Shown piece after piece: positions 1 through 7,335 of a stretch of 13,962 nt of DNA. Every line of letters starts with the position of its first letter. Position 1 is the first letter of the stretch. Both the position numbers and the translations under genes were made by a program. The DNA comes from Patescibacteria group bacterium UBA2135 (lineage in GTDB: Bacteria; Patescibacteriota; Minisyncoccia; Phycocordibacterales; UBA2135): positions 1-13,962 of the forward strand of contig DCXN01000007.1 in assembly GCA_002327685.1 (NCBI GenBank), read 5' to 3'. A model generated the notes under the pieces. It worked only from the letters and a program-made list of their open reading frames with translations, was not told where the DNA came from and did not search any database.

Positions 1-55
1 AGCCGAGGAGTTAATATAAGACGAAGTGCTTCTATTAACGACGTAGAGCGAGAGC

Positions 56-130
56 AAATGGACGGGAAAAGGTCTGGCCTTGAGGAGGAGCGAAGCGACG
101 GGAGAAGGCCAGACCTTGAGGAGTCCATTT
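56..130. repeat. Interrupted palindrome with 26-nt arms
   Basis: The arms are 56-81 and 105-130. They pair perfectly over 13 bp (aaggtctggcctt at 69-81 with its reverse complement at 105-117) and over 8 bp (aaatggac at 56-63 with gtccattt at 123-130). A 5-nt unpaired step lies on each side and the loop is 23 nt. The same DNA is also a 27-nt direct repeat (61-87 and 97-123), in which the outer parts run in the same direction while the inner 13-mer is inverted. It could act as a transcript-end hairpin of an upstream gene or be a remnant of a repeat family. There is no T-tract directly after it. Confidence 0.7.
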
Positions 131-243
131 CCCGAGCCGAGGAGTTAACAAAGATTCAATACTGCGCGGCTCTGCCACACGTAAGTACGAGCGGGGAAAG
201 TTCTACAAATACCTCGCGGACTCTGCCTCGAGGAATCTTTATT

Positions 244-270
244 TTGCAATTAAAGGCATAAACTTATAAT
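244..270 (+). promoter_or_regulatory. Putative promoter of the methyltransferase gene
   Basis: A TTGCAA -35-like hexamer (244-249) and a perfect TATAAT -10 hexamer (265-270) are separated by 15 nt, slightly short of the usual 17. The -10 ends only 3 nt before the ATG at 274, and there is no Shine-Dalgarno sequence. If this is the real promoter, the transcript would begin at or beside the start codon (leaderless). Confidence 0.45.
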
Positions 271-273
271 AAT

Positions 274-921
274 ATGGGGTTGTACCACACATTATTCAAA
301 GATTATAATAAAAAACAATTTGAACATTCAATAAATCTTCAAAAAGATAGATTTAAGAAGTATGGATTATTAATAAGGGGAAAATGTTTAGATGTGGGTT
401 GTGGTGGTGGACGAAGTATTATGGCGCTCCAAAGACTTGGCGCAAAAGAAGTTGTTGGTATCGAGATTGACGAAGAACTTGCGGAACTTGCGCACAAAAG
501 AACTGGCGCAAAAGTTTATAAGGGCTCTGCTCTTTCTTTGCCGTTTAATGATAAAATCTTTGATACGGTCATCTGTTCTGGGGTGTTACACCATACTGAT
601 AATGTCGCAAAAGGAGTGAGCGAAATTTTAAGAGTGCTTAAGCAAGGTGGTCAAGTGTATTTTCTTTTTTATTATGAACATCCAGTATGGAAAAAGACAA
701 AAATAATGCGTTTTATTTGCAGGTTTATACCCTTCCGTATTATGAGAGCTTTATTCTTTTTTATACCAGCCAACAAGAGATATTTAATGGATAATTGGTA
801 TGCAAAACACATGCATATAATTACAAAAGATGGTGTGAGGGGGTTAATGGAAGAATTTTCAGATTGGAGAATCATAGACGAACCTCCTTCTCGTAATATA
901 CGAATTATGGCTAAGAAATAA
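274..921 (+). CDS. Class I SAM-dependent methyltransferase
   Basis: 215 residues. It is predicted to transfer a methyl group from S-adenosylmethionine. In this sugar locus the acceptor is probably a sugar or glycan, which is inference. The Rossmann motif I is LDVGCGGGRS at residues 39-48. The acidic residue ending strand 2 is Glu64 (VGIEID), and GSALSLPF (84-91) and GVLHHTDN (103-110) match the later motifs of the Methyltransf_11/UbiE type. The C-terminal half has a hydrophobic, basic segment (about residues 139-170, rich in F, I and R) that may touch the membrane. The start follows a TATAAT box and has no ribosome binding site. The next gene begins 7 nt after the stop, so the two are probably co-transcribed. 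The substrate cannot be read from the sequence. Confidence 0.85.
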   Translation: MGLYHTLFKDYNKKQFEHSINLQKDRFKKYGLLIRGKCLDVGCGGGRSIMALQRLGAKEVVGIEIDEELAELAHKRTGAKVYKGSALSLPFNDKIFDTVICSGVLHHTDNVAKGVSEILRVLKQGGQVYFLFYYEHPVWKKTKIMRFICRFIPFRIMRALFFFIPANKRYLMDNWYAKHMHIITKDGVRGLMEEFSDWRIIDEPPSRNIRIMAKK

Positions 922-928
922 CTAAATC

Positions 929-1873
929 ATGTCTTTTTCATTAAACGATAAACACGTCATAATAAAATACCACTATATTGATGATCCATATGATGACCGT
1001 AATGCTTTTCATCCTTGTTCCGTTAACGAGTTTGAACGACAGGTTTTATTTTTTAAAAATAATTTCAAAATAACAACTGTTGACGAAGTATTTAATGCAG
1101 CACAAAAAGAATTGCCAGAAAAAATGTGTACCCTTACTTTTGATGATGGATTAAGAGATAATTACCAAAATGCAGTTCCGATTCTTAAAAAACACGGAGC
1201 AATAGGTACATTTTTCCCTATCACAAAAACTTTTGAAGGATTTCTTCCAGCAACACATAAGATGCACATAGCACTTTCGCTTGAAGGGGTGGATAAGCTT
1301 GTTGATATTTTTAATACATTTTTAAAAAACTCGTTTCCGCAATACGTTAAAAAATTTTCTATTAGTAAAACAAAACGTATAACGACAGCGCGGAAAATAT
1401 ATGATGAAATTCCAACCGCAAACCTTAAAGAAACAATGAATATTATTCCGCGTACTGTTCGTGATTTGTTTCTCAACTTTCTTTTTCGAGAACTTAAACT
1501 TGATGAAAAAAAGTTTTCAGGAGAGCTCTTTATGTCTCCAGGGGACATAAGAGAATTACACAAAGAAGGTCATATAATCGGAAGCCACAGTCATAGCCAT
1601 GAAGCATTTGATACAATAGATAGCTTGATAGTAAAAGAAGAGGTTGCAACTGCAAAAAGAATTCTTGACGATTTACTTGAATCATCAACATCTATTTTTG
1701 CTTATCCCCAAAGTGCGCCCAATAAGAATGTGGTCGATATACTTAAAGAGCAAAAAATACGGTTTGCGCTAACAACTAAGCCGCGGTCTGTTTCTTTGAA
1801 CGATGATCCGTATCTAATACCACGTTATGACACTAATCACGTGCGGGATTTTATCAAGGAGAAAATCTTGTAA
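929..1873 (+). CDS. Polysaccharide deacetylase (NodB domain)
   Basis: 314 residues. This family removes N- or O-acetyl groups from sugars using a metal held by Asp-His-His. Motif 1 is TFDDG (70-74). The metal-binding motif 2 is the HSHSH segment (220-224). FAYPQ (257-261) stands where the family has its R-x-x-x-x-P or YP motif 3. Between motifs 1 and 2 there are about 145 residues instead of roughly 50, so a helical insert of about 90-100 residues (about 102-200) is present. I see no signal peptide, so the protein would act in the cytoplasm on a lipid-linked or nucleotide-linked sugar rather than on a wall polymer; this is inference. It lies 7 nt after the methyltransferase gene and has no Shine-Dalgarno sequence. 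Confidence 0.85.
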   Translation: MSFSLNDKHVIIKYHYIDDPYDDRNAFHPCSVNEFERQVLFFKNNFKITTVDEVFNAAQKELPEKMCTLTFDDGLRDNYQNAVPILKKHGAIGTFFPITKTFEGFLPATHKMHIALSLEGVDKLVDIFNTFLKNSFPQYVKKFSISKTKRITTARKIYDEIPTANLKETMNIIPRTVRDLFLNFLFRELKLDEKKFSGELFMSPGDIRELHKEGHIIGSHSHSHEAFDTIDSLIVKEEVATAKRILDDLLESSTSIFAYPQSAPNKNVVDILKEQKIRFALTTKPRSVSLNDDPYLIPRYDTNHVRDFIKEKIL

Positions 1874-1891
1874 CAGATGTGTTTATATAAA

Positions 1892-1902
1892 TGTTATACA
1901 AT
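1892..1902 (+). promoter_or_regulatory. Putative extended -10 promoter for neuA1
   Basis: The sequence TGTTATACAAT contains an extended -10 (TG, one base, TATACA) or, shifted by two bases, TACAAT at 1897-1902. It ends 8 nt before the ATG at 1911. No good -35 is visible at the right distance. A start 6-7 nt downstream of TACAAT would give a leader of only one or two nucleotides. The arrangement (TACAATAG, then GTACA, then ATG) closely resembles that in front of neuC1. Confidence 0.4.
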
Positions 1903-1910
1903 AGTACAAA

Positions 1911-2654
1911 ATGAACTGTATGTCTAATTCTAAAATATCGCCAAAAATCATAGCAATTATTCCTGCACGTGGCGGGAGTAAAGGTTTACCAGGGAAAAAT
2001 ATAATTCCACTTGGCGGAAAACCTCTTATTGCACACTCAATTGAGACAGCAAAAAAAAGTAAACTCATTGAGCGAGTGATTGTAACGACCGATGACGAAG
2101 AAATTGCAGACGTCGCGCGGGAATATGGCGCAGAGGTGCCGTTTATTCGTCCGGCAGAACTTGCGCAAGACGACACGCCGCCAGATCCGGTTCTAAAACA
2201 CACGCTTCAGTTTCTTGAAGAAAAAGAGGGGATTAAACCGGAAATAATTGTCTGGCTTGAGCCGCCATGTCCGTTTCGTACACCGGAGGAGATTGATGAA
2301 GCGGTGGTACTTCTTCAAAATGATCCGGAGGCCGATTCTCTCCGAAGTGTGATTGAACCATTCCAAAATCCATTTAAGTCGTGGACGATTGATGGAAAAT
2401 ACCTTAAGCCTCTTATAGATATAAAAGGGCAGGCGCTTCATACCGGACCACGGCAAAAAACAGCAAAAACGTATTGGCAAAATGGAACGATATTCCTCTT
2501 AAGATATGACACTATTATGAAAAAGGGAAATTTCTTTGGCGATAAGATTTTGCCATACATTATGTCAAGTGACTGTTTTATGGACATAGACAAAAAAGAA
2601 GATCTAGAATTAGCTGAATGGTACCTCAAAAAAATACAAAAAGATGGAAAATAA
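1911..2654 (+). CDS. neuA: CMP-nonulosonate (sialic acid) cytidylyltransferase, copy 1
   Basis: 247 residues. It activates a nonulosonic acid with CTP to give the CMP-sugar donor. The nucleotide-binding loop is ARGGSKGLPGKN at 19-30, and the Mg-binding DID motif is at 225-227. Residues 75-85 (EVPFIRPAELA) are nearly identical to copy 2. An unusual feature is LEPPCPFR (116-123) at the position of the family's LQPTSPLR: the Gln near the sugar-binding site is Glu and two small residues are Pro and Cys. This suggests a different sugar substrate from copy 2. The start at 1911 sits just after a -10-like box; an internal ATG at 1920 is the alternative. The 3' end overlaps the dehydrogenase gene by 11 nt, implying coupled translation. 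The function class is secure; the sugar is unknown. Confidence 0.9.
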   Translation: MNCMSNSKISPKIIAIIPARGGSKGLPGKNIIPLGGKPLIAHSIETAKKSKLIERVIVTTDDEEIADVAREYGAEVPFIRPAELAQDDTPPDPVLKHTLQFLEEKEGIKPEIIVWLEPPCPFRTPEEIDEAVVLLQNDPEADSLRSVIEPFQNPFKSWTIDGKYLKPLIDIKGQALHTGPRQKTAKTYWQNGTIFLLRYDTIMKKGNFFGDKILPYIMSSDCFMDIDKKEDLELAEWYLKKIQKDGK

Positions 2655-3615
2655 GAAATTAAAAATTTTAAACACAATGGGAGACAATTTTGCCGACAAG
2701 GCAAAGAATATTATTGAGGAATTGGGAGATGTTGACCACAAACTTGTTGGGCAGGATGATTTTTTAGAAATTATAGACGCATATGATGTGGTGATTGTCG
2801 GCCTTGTCCCTGTGGTGAATAAAGAAATTTTGGACAAGGCAAAAAAGTTGAAATACATAGCGATACCCGCAAATACGTTAGAAAATATTGATGTAGATTA
2901 CGCAGAATCAAAAGGTGTTGAAGTTGTGAGTTTGTGGGGAGAGACAGAATTTTTAAATACTATTACTGGCACCGCAGAGCTTGCGTGTGGTCTTATGATT
3001 GATATCGTTCGTTTCAATCCATGGGCATTTGATAGTGTAAAAAATAACGAATGGAGTAAAAATCGAGAAAAATTTCGTGGGCGTAATTTATACGGAAAGA
3101 CACTTGGCATTGTCGGTATGGGACGCCTCGGCACGTGGATGGCTCGCTATGGAAAAGCATTTGGCATGAATGTTGTTTTCTATAGCCCCAACACAGAGAA
3201 AGGCCCAACGGCAGATTGCCGAAAAGTTTCTTTTGAAGAATTATTGAAAGAGAGTGATATAATTTCTCTCCATGCTCATTTAAATAAAGAAACGGAGCAC
3301 ATGTTTGATGCGGATGCGTTTTCAAAAATGAAAAAAGAAGCGTATCTTGTCAACACCGCTCGCGGGAAAATCGTTGATGAAAGTGCGTTACTTGATGCGC
3401 TGGAGAAAAAAGAAATTGCAGGGTACGCGGCTGATGTATTAGCCGATGAATTTGAACTTGGTCCAACGTTTGGAGACTACCCGCTGGTAGAATACTCAAA
3501 AAGCCACATGAACGTTATAATTGTACCGCATACAGGAGGTATGACACATGAGTCGCGAGAAAATACGGATATCTTTGTAGCTGAAAAATTACGAAAAATT
3601 ATCAGCTCAAAGTAA
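2644..3615 (+). CDS. D-2-hydroxyacid dehydrogenase family protein (SerA-like), copy 1
   Basis: 323 residues, close to the family's usual length without an ACT domain. These NAD(P)-dependent enzymes interconvert a 2-keto acid and a D-2-hydroxy acid. The catalytic Arg240 (NTARG), Glu269 (DVLADE) and His296 (VPHTGG) are all present. The nucleotide loop is GMGRLG (158-163). Eighteen residues later, where NAD-specific members have Asp, there is Ser181 (YSPN); copy 2 has Asp. The cofactor may therefore be NADP. The substrate-binding loop is also unusual (IPANTLENID at 74-83, instead of a Gly-rich G-x-D-N-I-D). It overlaps neuA1 by 11 nt and neuB1 starts 5 nt after its stop. The context says it serves nonulosonate synthesis, possibly on the 2-keto acid itself or by making a D-glycerate or D-lactate substituent; both ideas are inference. 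A housekeeping serine-pathway role is less likely because the arrangement is duplicated. Confidence 0.85.
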   Translation: MENKKLKILNTMGDNFADKAKNIIEELGDVDHKLVGQDDFLEIIDAYDVVIVGLVPVVNKEILDKAKKLKYIAIPANTLENIDVDYAESKGVEVVSLWGETEFLNTITGTAELACGLMIDIVRFNPWAFDSVKNNEWSKNREKFRGRNLYGKTLGIVGMGRLGTWMARYGKAFGMNVVFYSPNTEKGPTADCRKVSFEELLKESDIISLHAHLNKETEHMFDADAFSKMKKEAYLVNTARGKIVDESALLDALEKKEIAGYAADVLADEFELGPTFGDYPLVEYSKSHMNVIIVPHTGGMTHESRENTDIFVAEKLRKIISSK

Positions 3616-3620
3616 AGAAA

Positions 3621-4664
3621 ATGAAAACACCTGAAATAAAAATTGGAAAAAGAAAAATTGGAATAAACCACCAACCGTTTGTCATTGTAGAAATTGGCAT
3701 AAACCACGAGGGGAGTATGGCAAAGGCAAAACGGATGATTCGTGATGCTCAAAAAGCAGGTGCTGAATGTGTAAAACTTCAAGCACACGTTGTGGAAGAC
3801 GAGATGACAGCCGAAGCAAAAAAAGTAATACCATCACACACGACAGAGTCAATTTGGGAAATCATGGTGCGGTGTGCATTTGATGAAAAGCAGGAGCGAG
3901 AGCTTAAAAAATACGTAGAAAAATTAGGGATGCTATATCTTTCAACTCCATTTTCACGCGCCGCGGCAGATCGACTCAGGAGGATGAACATCAAGGCGTA
4001 TAAAATTGGTTCTGGCGAATGTAATAATTATCCATTAATTGAGCACATCGCCTCATTTGGAAAACCGGTTATCTTAAGTACTGGAATGAATGATATTCCT
4101 GCGGTGAGAAAAGCAGTCGCTATTTTTAGAAAATACAAAACTCCCTACGCTCTTTTAAACTGCACTTCCATGTATCCGACACCGTATAACAAAGTGCGAC
4201 TAGGCGGGATTACTGATTTACAAAAATCATTTTCTGATGCAGTGGTTGGGCAAAGTGATCACTCACTCGGTAACTATACTTGTTTTGGTGCAACAGCTCT
4301 CGGCGCTTCTATTTTGGAAAAACATTTCACATCTGATAAGAAATGGCCGGGTCCTGATATCGCAATCTCAATTACACCTGATGAACTAAAAGAACTAATT
4401 GTTGGCTCGCGCGCTATCCATGAGGCGCGCGGAGGCAAAAAAACAATTCTCAAAGAGGAACAGCCGGTTATTGATTTTGCATATGCGTGTGTGGTGACAA
4501 TTGAAGATATCAAAAAAGGCGAAAAATTCACAAAAGAAAATATCTGGGTAAAACGACCTGGAACAGGTGAGATCAAAGCAATTGATTTCCCTAAAATCCT
4601 CAGCAAAAAGGCAAAACAAAACATCGAAAAGGATTCTCAAGTAAAAAGACGGGATATAAATTAA
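3621..4664 (+). CDS. neuB: N-acetylneuraminate/nonulosonate synthase, copy 1
   Basis: 347 residues, the normal length. It condenses an N-acyl hexosamine with phosphoenolpyruvate to form a nine-carbon 2-keto-3-deoxy acid. The TIM-barrel NeuB domain covers about 20-265: EIGINHEG (24-31), STPFS (108-112), GSGE (130-133), SDHS with metal-ligand His214, and EKHF with His235. The C-terminal SAF (antifreeze-like) domain covers about 290-345 and keeps KRPGTG (311-316), whose Arg reaches into the partner subunit's active site in the family. This copy is the more canonical of the two synthases here. It starts 5 nt after DH1 with only a weak AAAGAAA upstream. It closes the first transcription unit, since the MFS gene behind it has its own promoter. 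Confidence 0.92.
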   Translation: MKTPEIKIGKRKIGINHQPFVIVEIGINHEGSMAKAKRMIRDAQKAGAECVKLQAHVVEDEMTAEAKKVIPSHTTESIWEIMVRCAFDEKQERELKKYVEKLGMLYLSTPFSRAAADRLRRMNIKAYKIGSGECNNYPLIEHIASFGKPVILSTGMNDIPAVRKAVAIFRKYKTPYALLNCTSMYPTPYNKVRLGGITDLQKSFSDAVVGQSDHSLGNYTCFGATALGASILEKHFTSDKKWPGPDIAISITPDELKELIVGSRAIHEARGGKKTILKEEQPVIDFAYACVVTIEDIKKGEKFTKENIWVKRPGTGEIKAIDFPKILSKKAKQNIEKDSQVKRRDIN

Positions 4665-4705
4665 ACAAATTATTAAACACCGAATGTTCAATACAATCCA
4701 GTCCA

Positions 4706-4734
4706 TTGACTTTTGTAATAGACTGTTGTAACGT
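4706..4734 (+). promoter_or_regulatory. Putative promoter of the MFS gene
   Basis: TTGACT (4706-4711) is one base off the -35 consensus. It is followed after exactly 17 nt by TAACGT (4729-4734), a weak -10. The predicted start near 4741 leaves a leader of about 30 nt that contains a Shine-Dalgarno sequence, unlike the other genes here. Confidence 0.45.
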
Positions 4735-4761
4735 TTGCCTAGAAACAATTTTTGTTGTTTG

Positions 4762-4766
4762 AAAGG
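4762..4766 (+). promoter_or_regulatory. Ribosome binding site of the MFS gene
   Basis: AAAGG lies 6 nt before the ATG at 4773 and decides the start. Upstream in-frame TTG codons at 4752 and 4755 would place this site inside the coding region. It is the only clear Shine-Dalgarno sequence in the window. Confidence 0.7.
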
Positions 4767-4772
4767 AAAAAA

Positions 4773-5912
4773 ATGGACAGTCACATTCATCCTGTAGCAC
4801 GGCAGATAGCCGCAGCGAAATTCTTCACATTTGCTGGGTTTGAAGCGTGTCAACAATTTCTTGCGCCGATTTTAAACCAGACAGGAAAATCTCAAGAAGC
4901 TTTTCTCTCTATTCTGGTTTTATATGCGGCATTTGCAGTAAGTGGTTTTGTCGTACCATATCTTCTGAGGAGCATGTCTTACAAGACAGCGCTCATAATA
5001 GCCGCTCCGGCATACCTTCTTTTTATTATTGCAGCGGCAACCGCAAATACTCTACTTCTTTTCACTGCGTCAATCTTGGTAGGTATAGCGGCAGCGTTTC
5101 TTTGGAGTGTACCTGTGGTATACATTTCTTCAGTTACACAAGAGAATGAACGTGCGCGGAATCTTGGTTTACCTCAAGCAACTGCTTTTGCAGGAGGAGC
5201 TGTGGGTATTGCGATTACAGCATTGCTCTTAGCAAGTGAAACTAGTAGCTTAACGATTTTTACGTTACTTGCGATTCTTGCGTGTGTTGGAGTGCTTCTT
5301 TATGTGCTTTTGCGACAAGATCCGCCACGTCAGAGAGAAGAGATCGTTAATCCATTTCGTGCACTTGTGCACCCGATGGTTGCGATCGCATTCTTTATGG
5401 TTACGTCAGGCTTTATGATATTAGGACTGCTTTTTACGGAGTTTGCAGTACATCTTTCTGACGCGTTTGGAATTAAGTGGGTTGGTTGGGTACTGCTTGC
5501 GTGCTGGGTCGCAGTAGCAGCGGCAAGTTATGCATTCGGGTGGATTTCAGACATAATCGGACGAATTCGCGCACTCGTATTAGCGGTTCTTATTTTTGTG
5601 CTAGGGTCAGCCTTGATGCTTTTTGAAACACGATACGCCTTGTTTGTAGCTGGATTAGTATTTAGCGCAGGTTTCGGTGGTGCCATGTATCCTGTGTGGA
5701 ATGTAATTTTTAAGGAGATGCTTCCAAAGAAATTTTTCCTTCCCGCAGTAGGGCTTTTTGTTGTCGCAAATAGCCTTGGTGTGGTAATAGCGGCTACCCT
5801 AAGCCTTTTCCTGGACATTCAGACAATAGTCATCATGGTTGCGTGTATCTCTGTATGTGACTTGGCATTACTTATACCTATTACAAAACGAGCAAAGCAA
5901 GTGCTTGTTTAG
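4773..5912 (+). CDS. Major facilitator superfamily transporter
   Basis: 379 residues from the ATG at 4773, very hydrophobic, with about 12 membrane segments and a central charged loop (RQDPPRQREEIVNPFR, roughly 183-198). FGWISDIIGRIRA in the second half matches the MFS loop motif G-x-x-x-D-x-x-G-R. FLWSVPVVYISSV in the first half lies at the usual fourth segment. The substrate cannot be read; export or uptake of a sugar or small metabolite is possible. It stands between neuB1 and neuC1 but is self-contained, with its own promoter, ribosome binding site and terminator. Its position may therefore be an insertion into an older neu cluster. It also uses more Ala and Gly codons than its neighbours, which may reflect only its membrane composition. 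Confidence 0.85.
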   Translation: MDSHIHPVARQIAAAKFFTFAGFEACQQFLAPILNQTGKSQEAFLSILVLYAAFAVSGFVVPYLLRSMSYKTALIIAAPAYLLFIIAAATANTLLLFTASILVGIAAAFLWSVPVVYISSVTQENERARNLGLPQATAFAGGAVGIAITALLLASETSSLTIFTLLAILACVGVLLYVLLRQDPPRQREEIVNPFRALVHPMVAIAFFMVTSGFMILGLLFTEFAVHLSDAFGIKWVGWVLLACWVAVAAASYAFGWISDIIGRIRALVLAVLIFVLGSALMLFETRYALFVAGLVFSAGFGGAMYPVWNVIFKEMLPKKFFLPAVGLFVVANSLGVVIAATLSLFLDIQTIVIMVACISVCDLALLIPITKRAKQVLV

Positions 5913-5968
5913 ATATAACAGTCTACAGAGAGAATTCTCGTTCTAAATGTAATTTTTAGACACAATAG

Positions 5969-5993
5969 CCCCGTATAAAAGCGGGGTTTTTCT
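5969..5993 (+). terminator. Rho-independent terminator after the MFS gene
   Basis: A CCCCG stem (5969-5973) pairs with CGGGG (5982-5986) across an 8-nt loop and is followed directly by TTTTTCT. It lies 56 nt after the MFS stop codon and isolates that gene from neuC1. It is the only classical terminator I can see in the window. Confidence 0.8.
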
Positions 5994-6018
5994 GTAAAAA
6001 CCTTTTGTTTTCTAAGGG

Positions 6019-6027
6019 TGTTACAAT
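6019..6027 (+). promoter_or_regulatory. Extended -10 promoter for neuC1
   Basis: TG (6019-6020), one base, then TACAAT (6022-6027) is a perfect extended -10 layout, which does not need a -35. The hexamer ends 9 nt before the ATG at 6037, so the predicted leader is about 2-3 nt. There is no Shine-Dalgarno sequence. Confidence 0.5.
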
Positions 6028-6036
6028 AGAAGTACA

Positions 6037-7176
6037 ATGAGGAAAATTCTTTTTGTTACAGAACGACGTGCAGATTATAGTCGTTTCAAGCCGATTATAG
6101 ACAAGATAATCCAAGATCCTGACTTGGATTATTATTTGATTGTTACCGGAATCCATCTTCTGGAGAAGCATGGTAAGACAATTGATTTTATTGAAAAAGA
6201 TGGAATAAAAATTTCTTCAGTAGTGCCGATGTTTGATGAAGATGCTCCAGATACTGGTGCTGAAATGGTACGCGCGACAGGACGGTTGATTGAAAAAATT
6301 ACACATGAACTTGAGCGATTGAAACCGGACATTGTGCTTTCGGGTTTTGATATCGGTGCTAATTTTGCAGTTGCGGTTGCGGCGGCACACATGAATATTC
6401 CTGTGGGGCATGTACAAGGCGGTGAAGTTTCTGGTTCAATTGACGAGAGCATACGTCATGCAATGTCAAAATTTGCACACTTTCATTTTCCTGCAAATGA
6501 TGACGCCGCGAAACGGCTTATCCGGATGGGGGAGGATTCGCAACATATTTTTACAGTCGGATGTCCTTCACTTGATGCACTTTTAAATGCTCCGGAAATT
6601 CCAAAAGAAGAATTGGAAAAACTGACTGGCTTAGATTTCTCCCAGAAATTTATAATCATAATTCAGCATACTGTTACAACAGAAGTAGAAAAAGTTCCCG
6701 AGCATATAGAAGCAACCCTTAAAGCAATAAAAGATGTTGGAGTCCCGGCATTGCTTCTTTATCCGAATAATGACGCCGGAACAAGTGCTATAATAAAGGC
6801 AATTGAAAATACGAATATTAAACGGATGAGGACATTATCTATTGAAGAGTATGGAAACATATTAAGACATGCAGGAGTGCTTGTTGGTAATTCATCAAGT
6901 GGCATCCATGAAACTGTGTCGTTTCATGTACCAACAGTGAATATTGGAGATAGACAAGCAGGTCGCTTACGACCAGAAAATGTTATTGATGTAGAAAACA
7001 ACAAGGAAGATATTAAAAAGGCTATACACACGGCATTTTATGATAAAGAATTTCTGGAAAAAGTCTCTACGTGTACAAATCCGTATGGCGACGGAAGAAG
7101 CTCGGAGAAGATAGTAAGAATACTCAAAGAAATTCCGCTTGAGAAAGAGTTAATTAAAAAGAATTTTATAGACTAG
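6037..7176 (+). CDS. neuC: UDP-N-acetylglucosamine 2-epimerase (hydrolysing) family, copy 1
   Basis: 379 residues. NeuC enzymes convert a UDP-HexNAc to the free 2-epimer (ManNAc or a 6-deoxy relative) for NeuB. RRADY (10-14), GGE (128-130), SIDES (134-138), His211, GNSSSG (284-289) and NIGDRQAGR (302-310) fit the family. The usual GDR-x-E motif is replaced by GFDIGA (103-108): an Asp aligns (Asp105), but the Arg and Glu are lost. Copy 2 keeps GDRYE. The change could alter the nucleotide-sugar substrate or the activity. The gene has its own extended -10 promoter and lies between the MFS terminator and the first palindromic repeat element, so it is probably monocistronic. It is the natural partner of neuB1 and neuA1, but that pairing is inferred. 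Confidence 0.88.
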   Translation: MRKILFVTERRADYSRFKPIIDKIIQDPDLDYYLIVTGIHLLEKHGKTIDFIEKDGIKISSVVPMFDEDAPDTGAEMVRATGRLIEKITHELERLKPDIVLSGFDIGANFAVAVAAAHMNIPVGHVQGGEVSGSIDESIRHAMSKFAHFHFPANDDAAKRLIRMGEDSQHIFTVGCPSLDALLNAPEIPKEELEKLTGLDFSQKFIIIIQHTVTTEVEKVPEHIEATLKAIKDVGVPALLLYPNNDAGTSAIIKAIENTNIKRMRTLSIEEYGNILRHAGVLVGNSSSGIHETVSFHVPTVNIGDRQAGRLRPENVIDVENNKEDIKKAIHTAFYDKEFLEKVSTCTNPYGDGRSSEKIVRILKEIPLEKELIKKNFID

Positions 7177-7335
7177 AACAATACAAATATACAAATTGTA
7201 CTCAGGATAATACCAATATACGAATTTTACGAATGATACTAATAAATACGAATGTTAGACCTTGGGATTTGTAGTCATTCGTATCATTCGTATCATTCGT
7301 ACCATTAGTATATTAGTATTGTTCTGTATTATCCT
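7177..7335. repeat. AAT/TAC palindromic intergenic element, copy 1
   Basis: The whole gap between neuC1 and the dehydratase gene is built from degenerate units. On the left are AATAC, AATATAC, AATTTTAC, AATGATAC and AATAAATAC separated by single bases. On the right are their complements, GTATCATTC twice, then GTACCATTA, GTATATTA and GTATTG. The core, 7204-7335, begins with AGGATAATAC and ends with the exact complement GTATTATCCT touching the ATG at 7336. An extra left piece (7177-7203) repeats the left-arm pattern. This copy has about 26 nt more in its core than the two other copies. Confidence 0.85.

Larger units (their letters stand above)
1..273. other. Gene-free leader region with repeats
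   Basis: I see no convincing gene here. The stretch is more GC-rich and more repetitive than the rest of the window. The 14-mer agccgaggagttaa occurs at 1-14 and again at 135-148. A large interrupted palindrome lies at 56-130. An 8-bp inverted repeat, aaagattc / gaatcttt, pairs 150-157 with 233-240. A short frame at 58-261 is low-complexity (runs of E, R, S, G) and resembles no family I know. The last 30 bases carry a promoter-like sequence for the methyltransferase gene at 274. Confidence 0.6.

Noticed and set aside
58..261. Short open frame of 67 codons in the leader region
   Set aside because: Its sequence is low-complexity, it is made largely of the palindromic repeat, it has no ribosome binding site and it resembles no known family.
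1162..1563. Minus-strand open frame of 133 codons inside the deacetylase gene, and similar antisense frames such as 4395-4856
   Set aside because: They lie opposite genes with clear family motifs, have compositions typical of reverse-frame shadows and show no recognisable domains.
4752..4772. Upstream TTG start for the MFS gene, adding 7 residues
   Set aside because: It would bury the only good Shine-Dalgarno sequence (4762-4766) within the coding region. The ATG at 4773 is at the proper distance.
7177..7335. Possible CRISPR array, because of the repeated GTATCATTC units
   Set aside because: Units are only 8-9 nt, degenerate and adjacent, with no spacers of even length and no cas genes. The palindromic two-arm layout is different.
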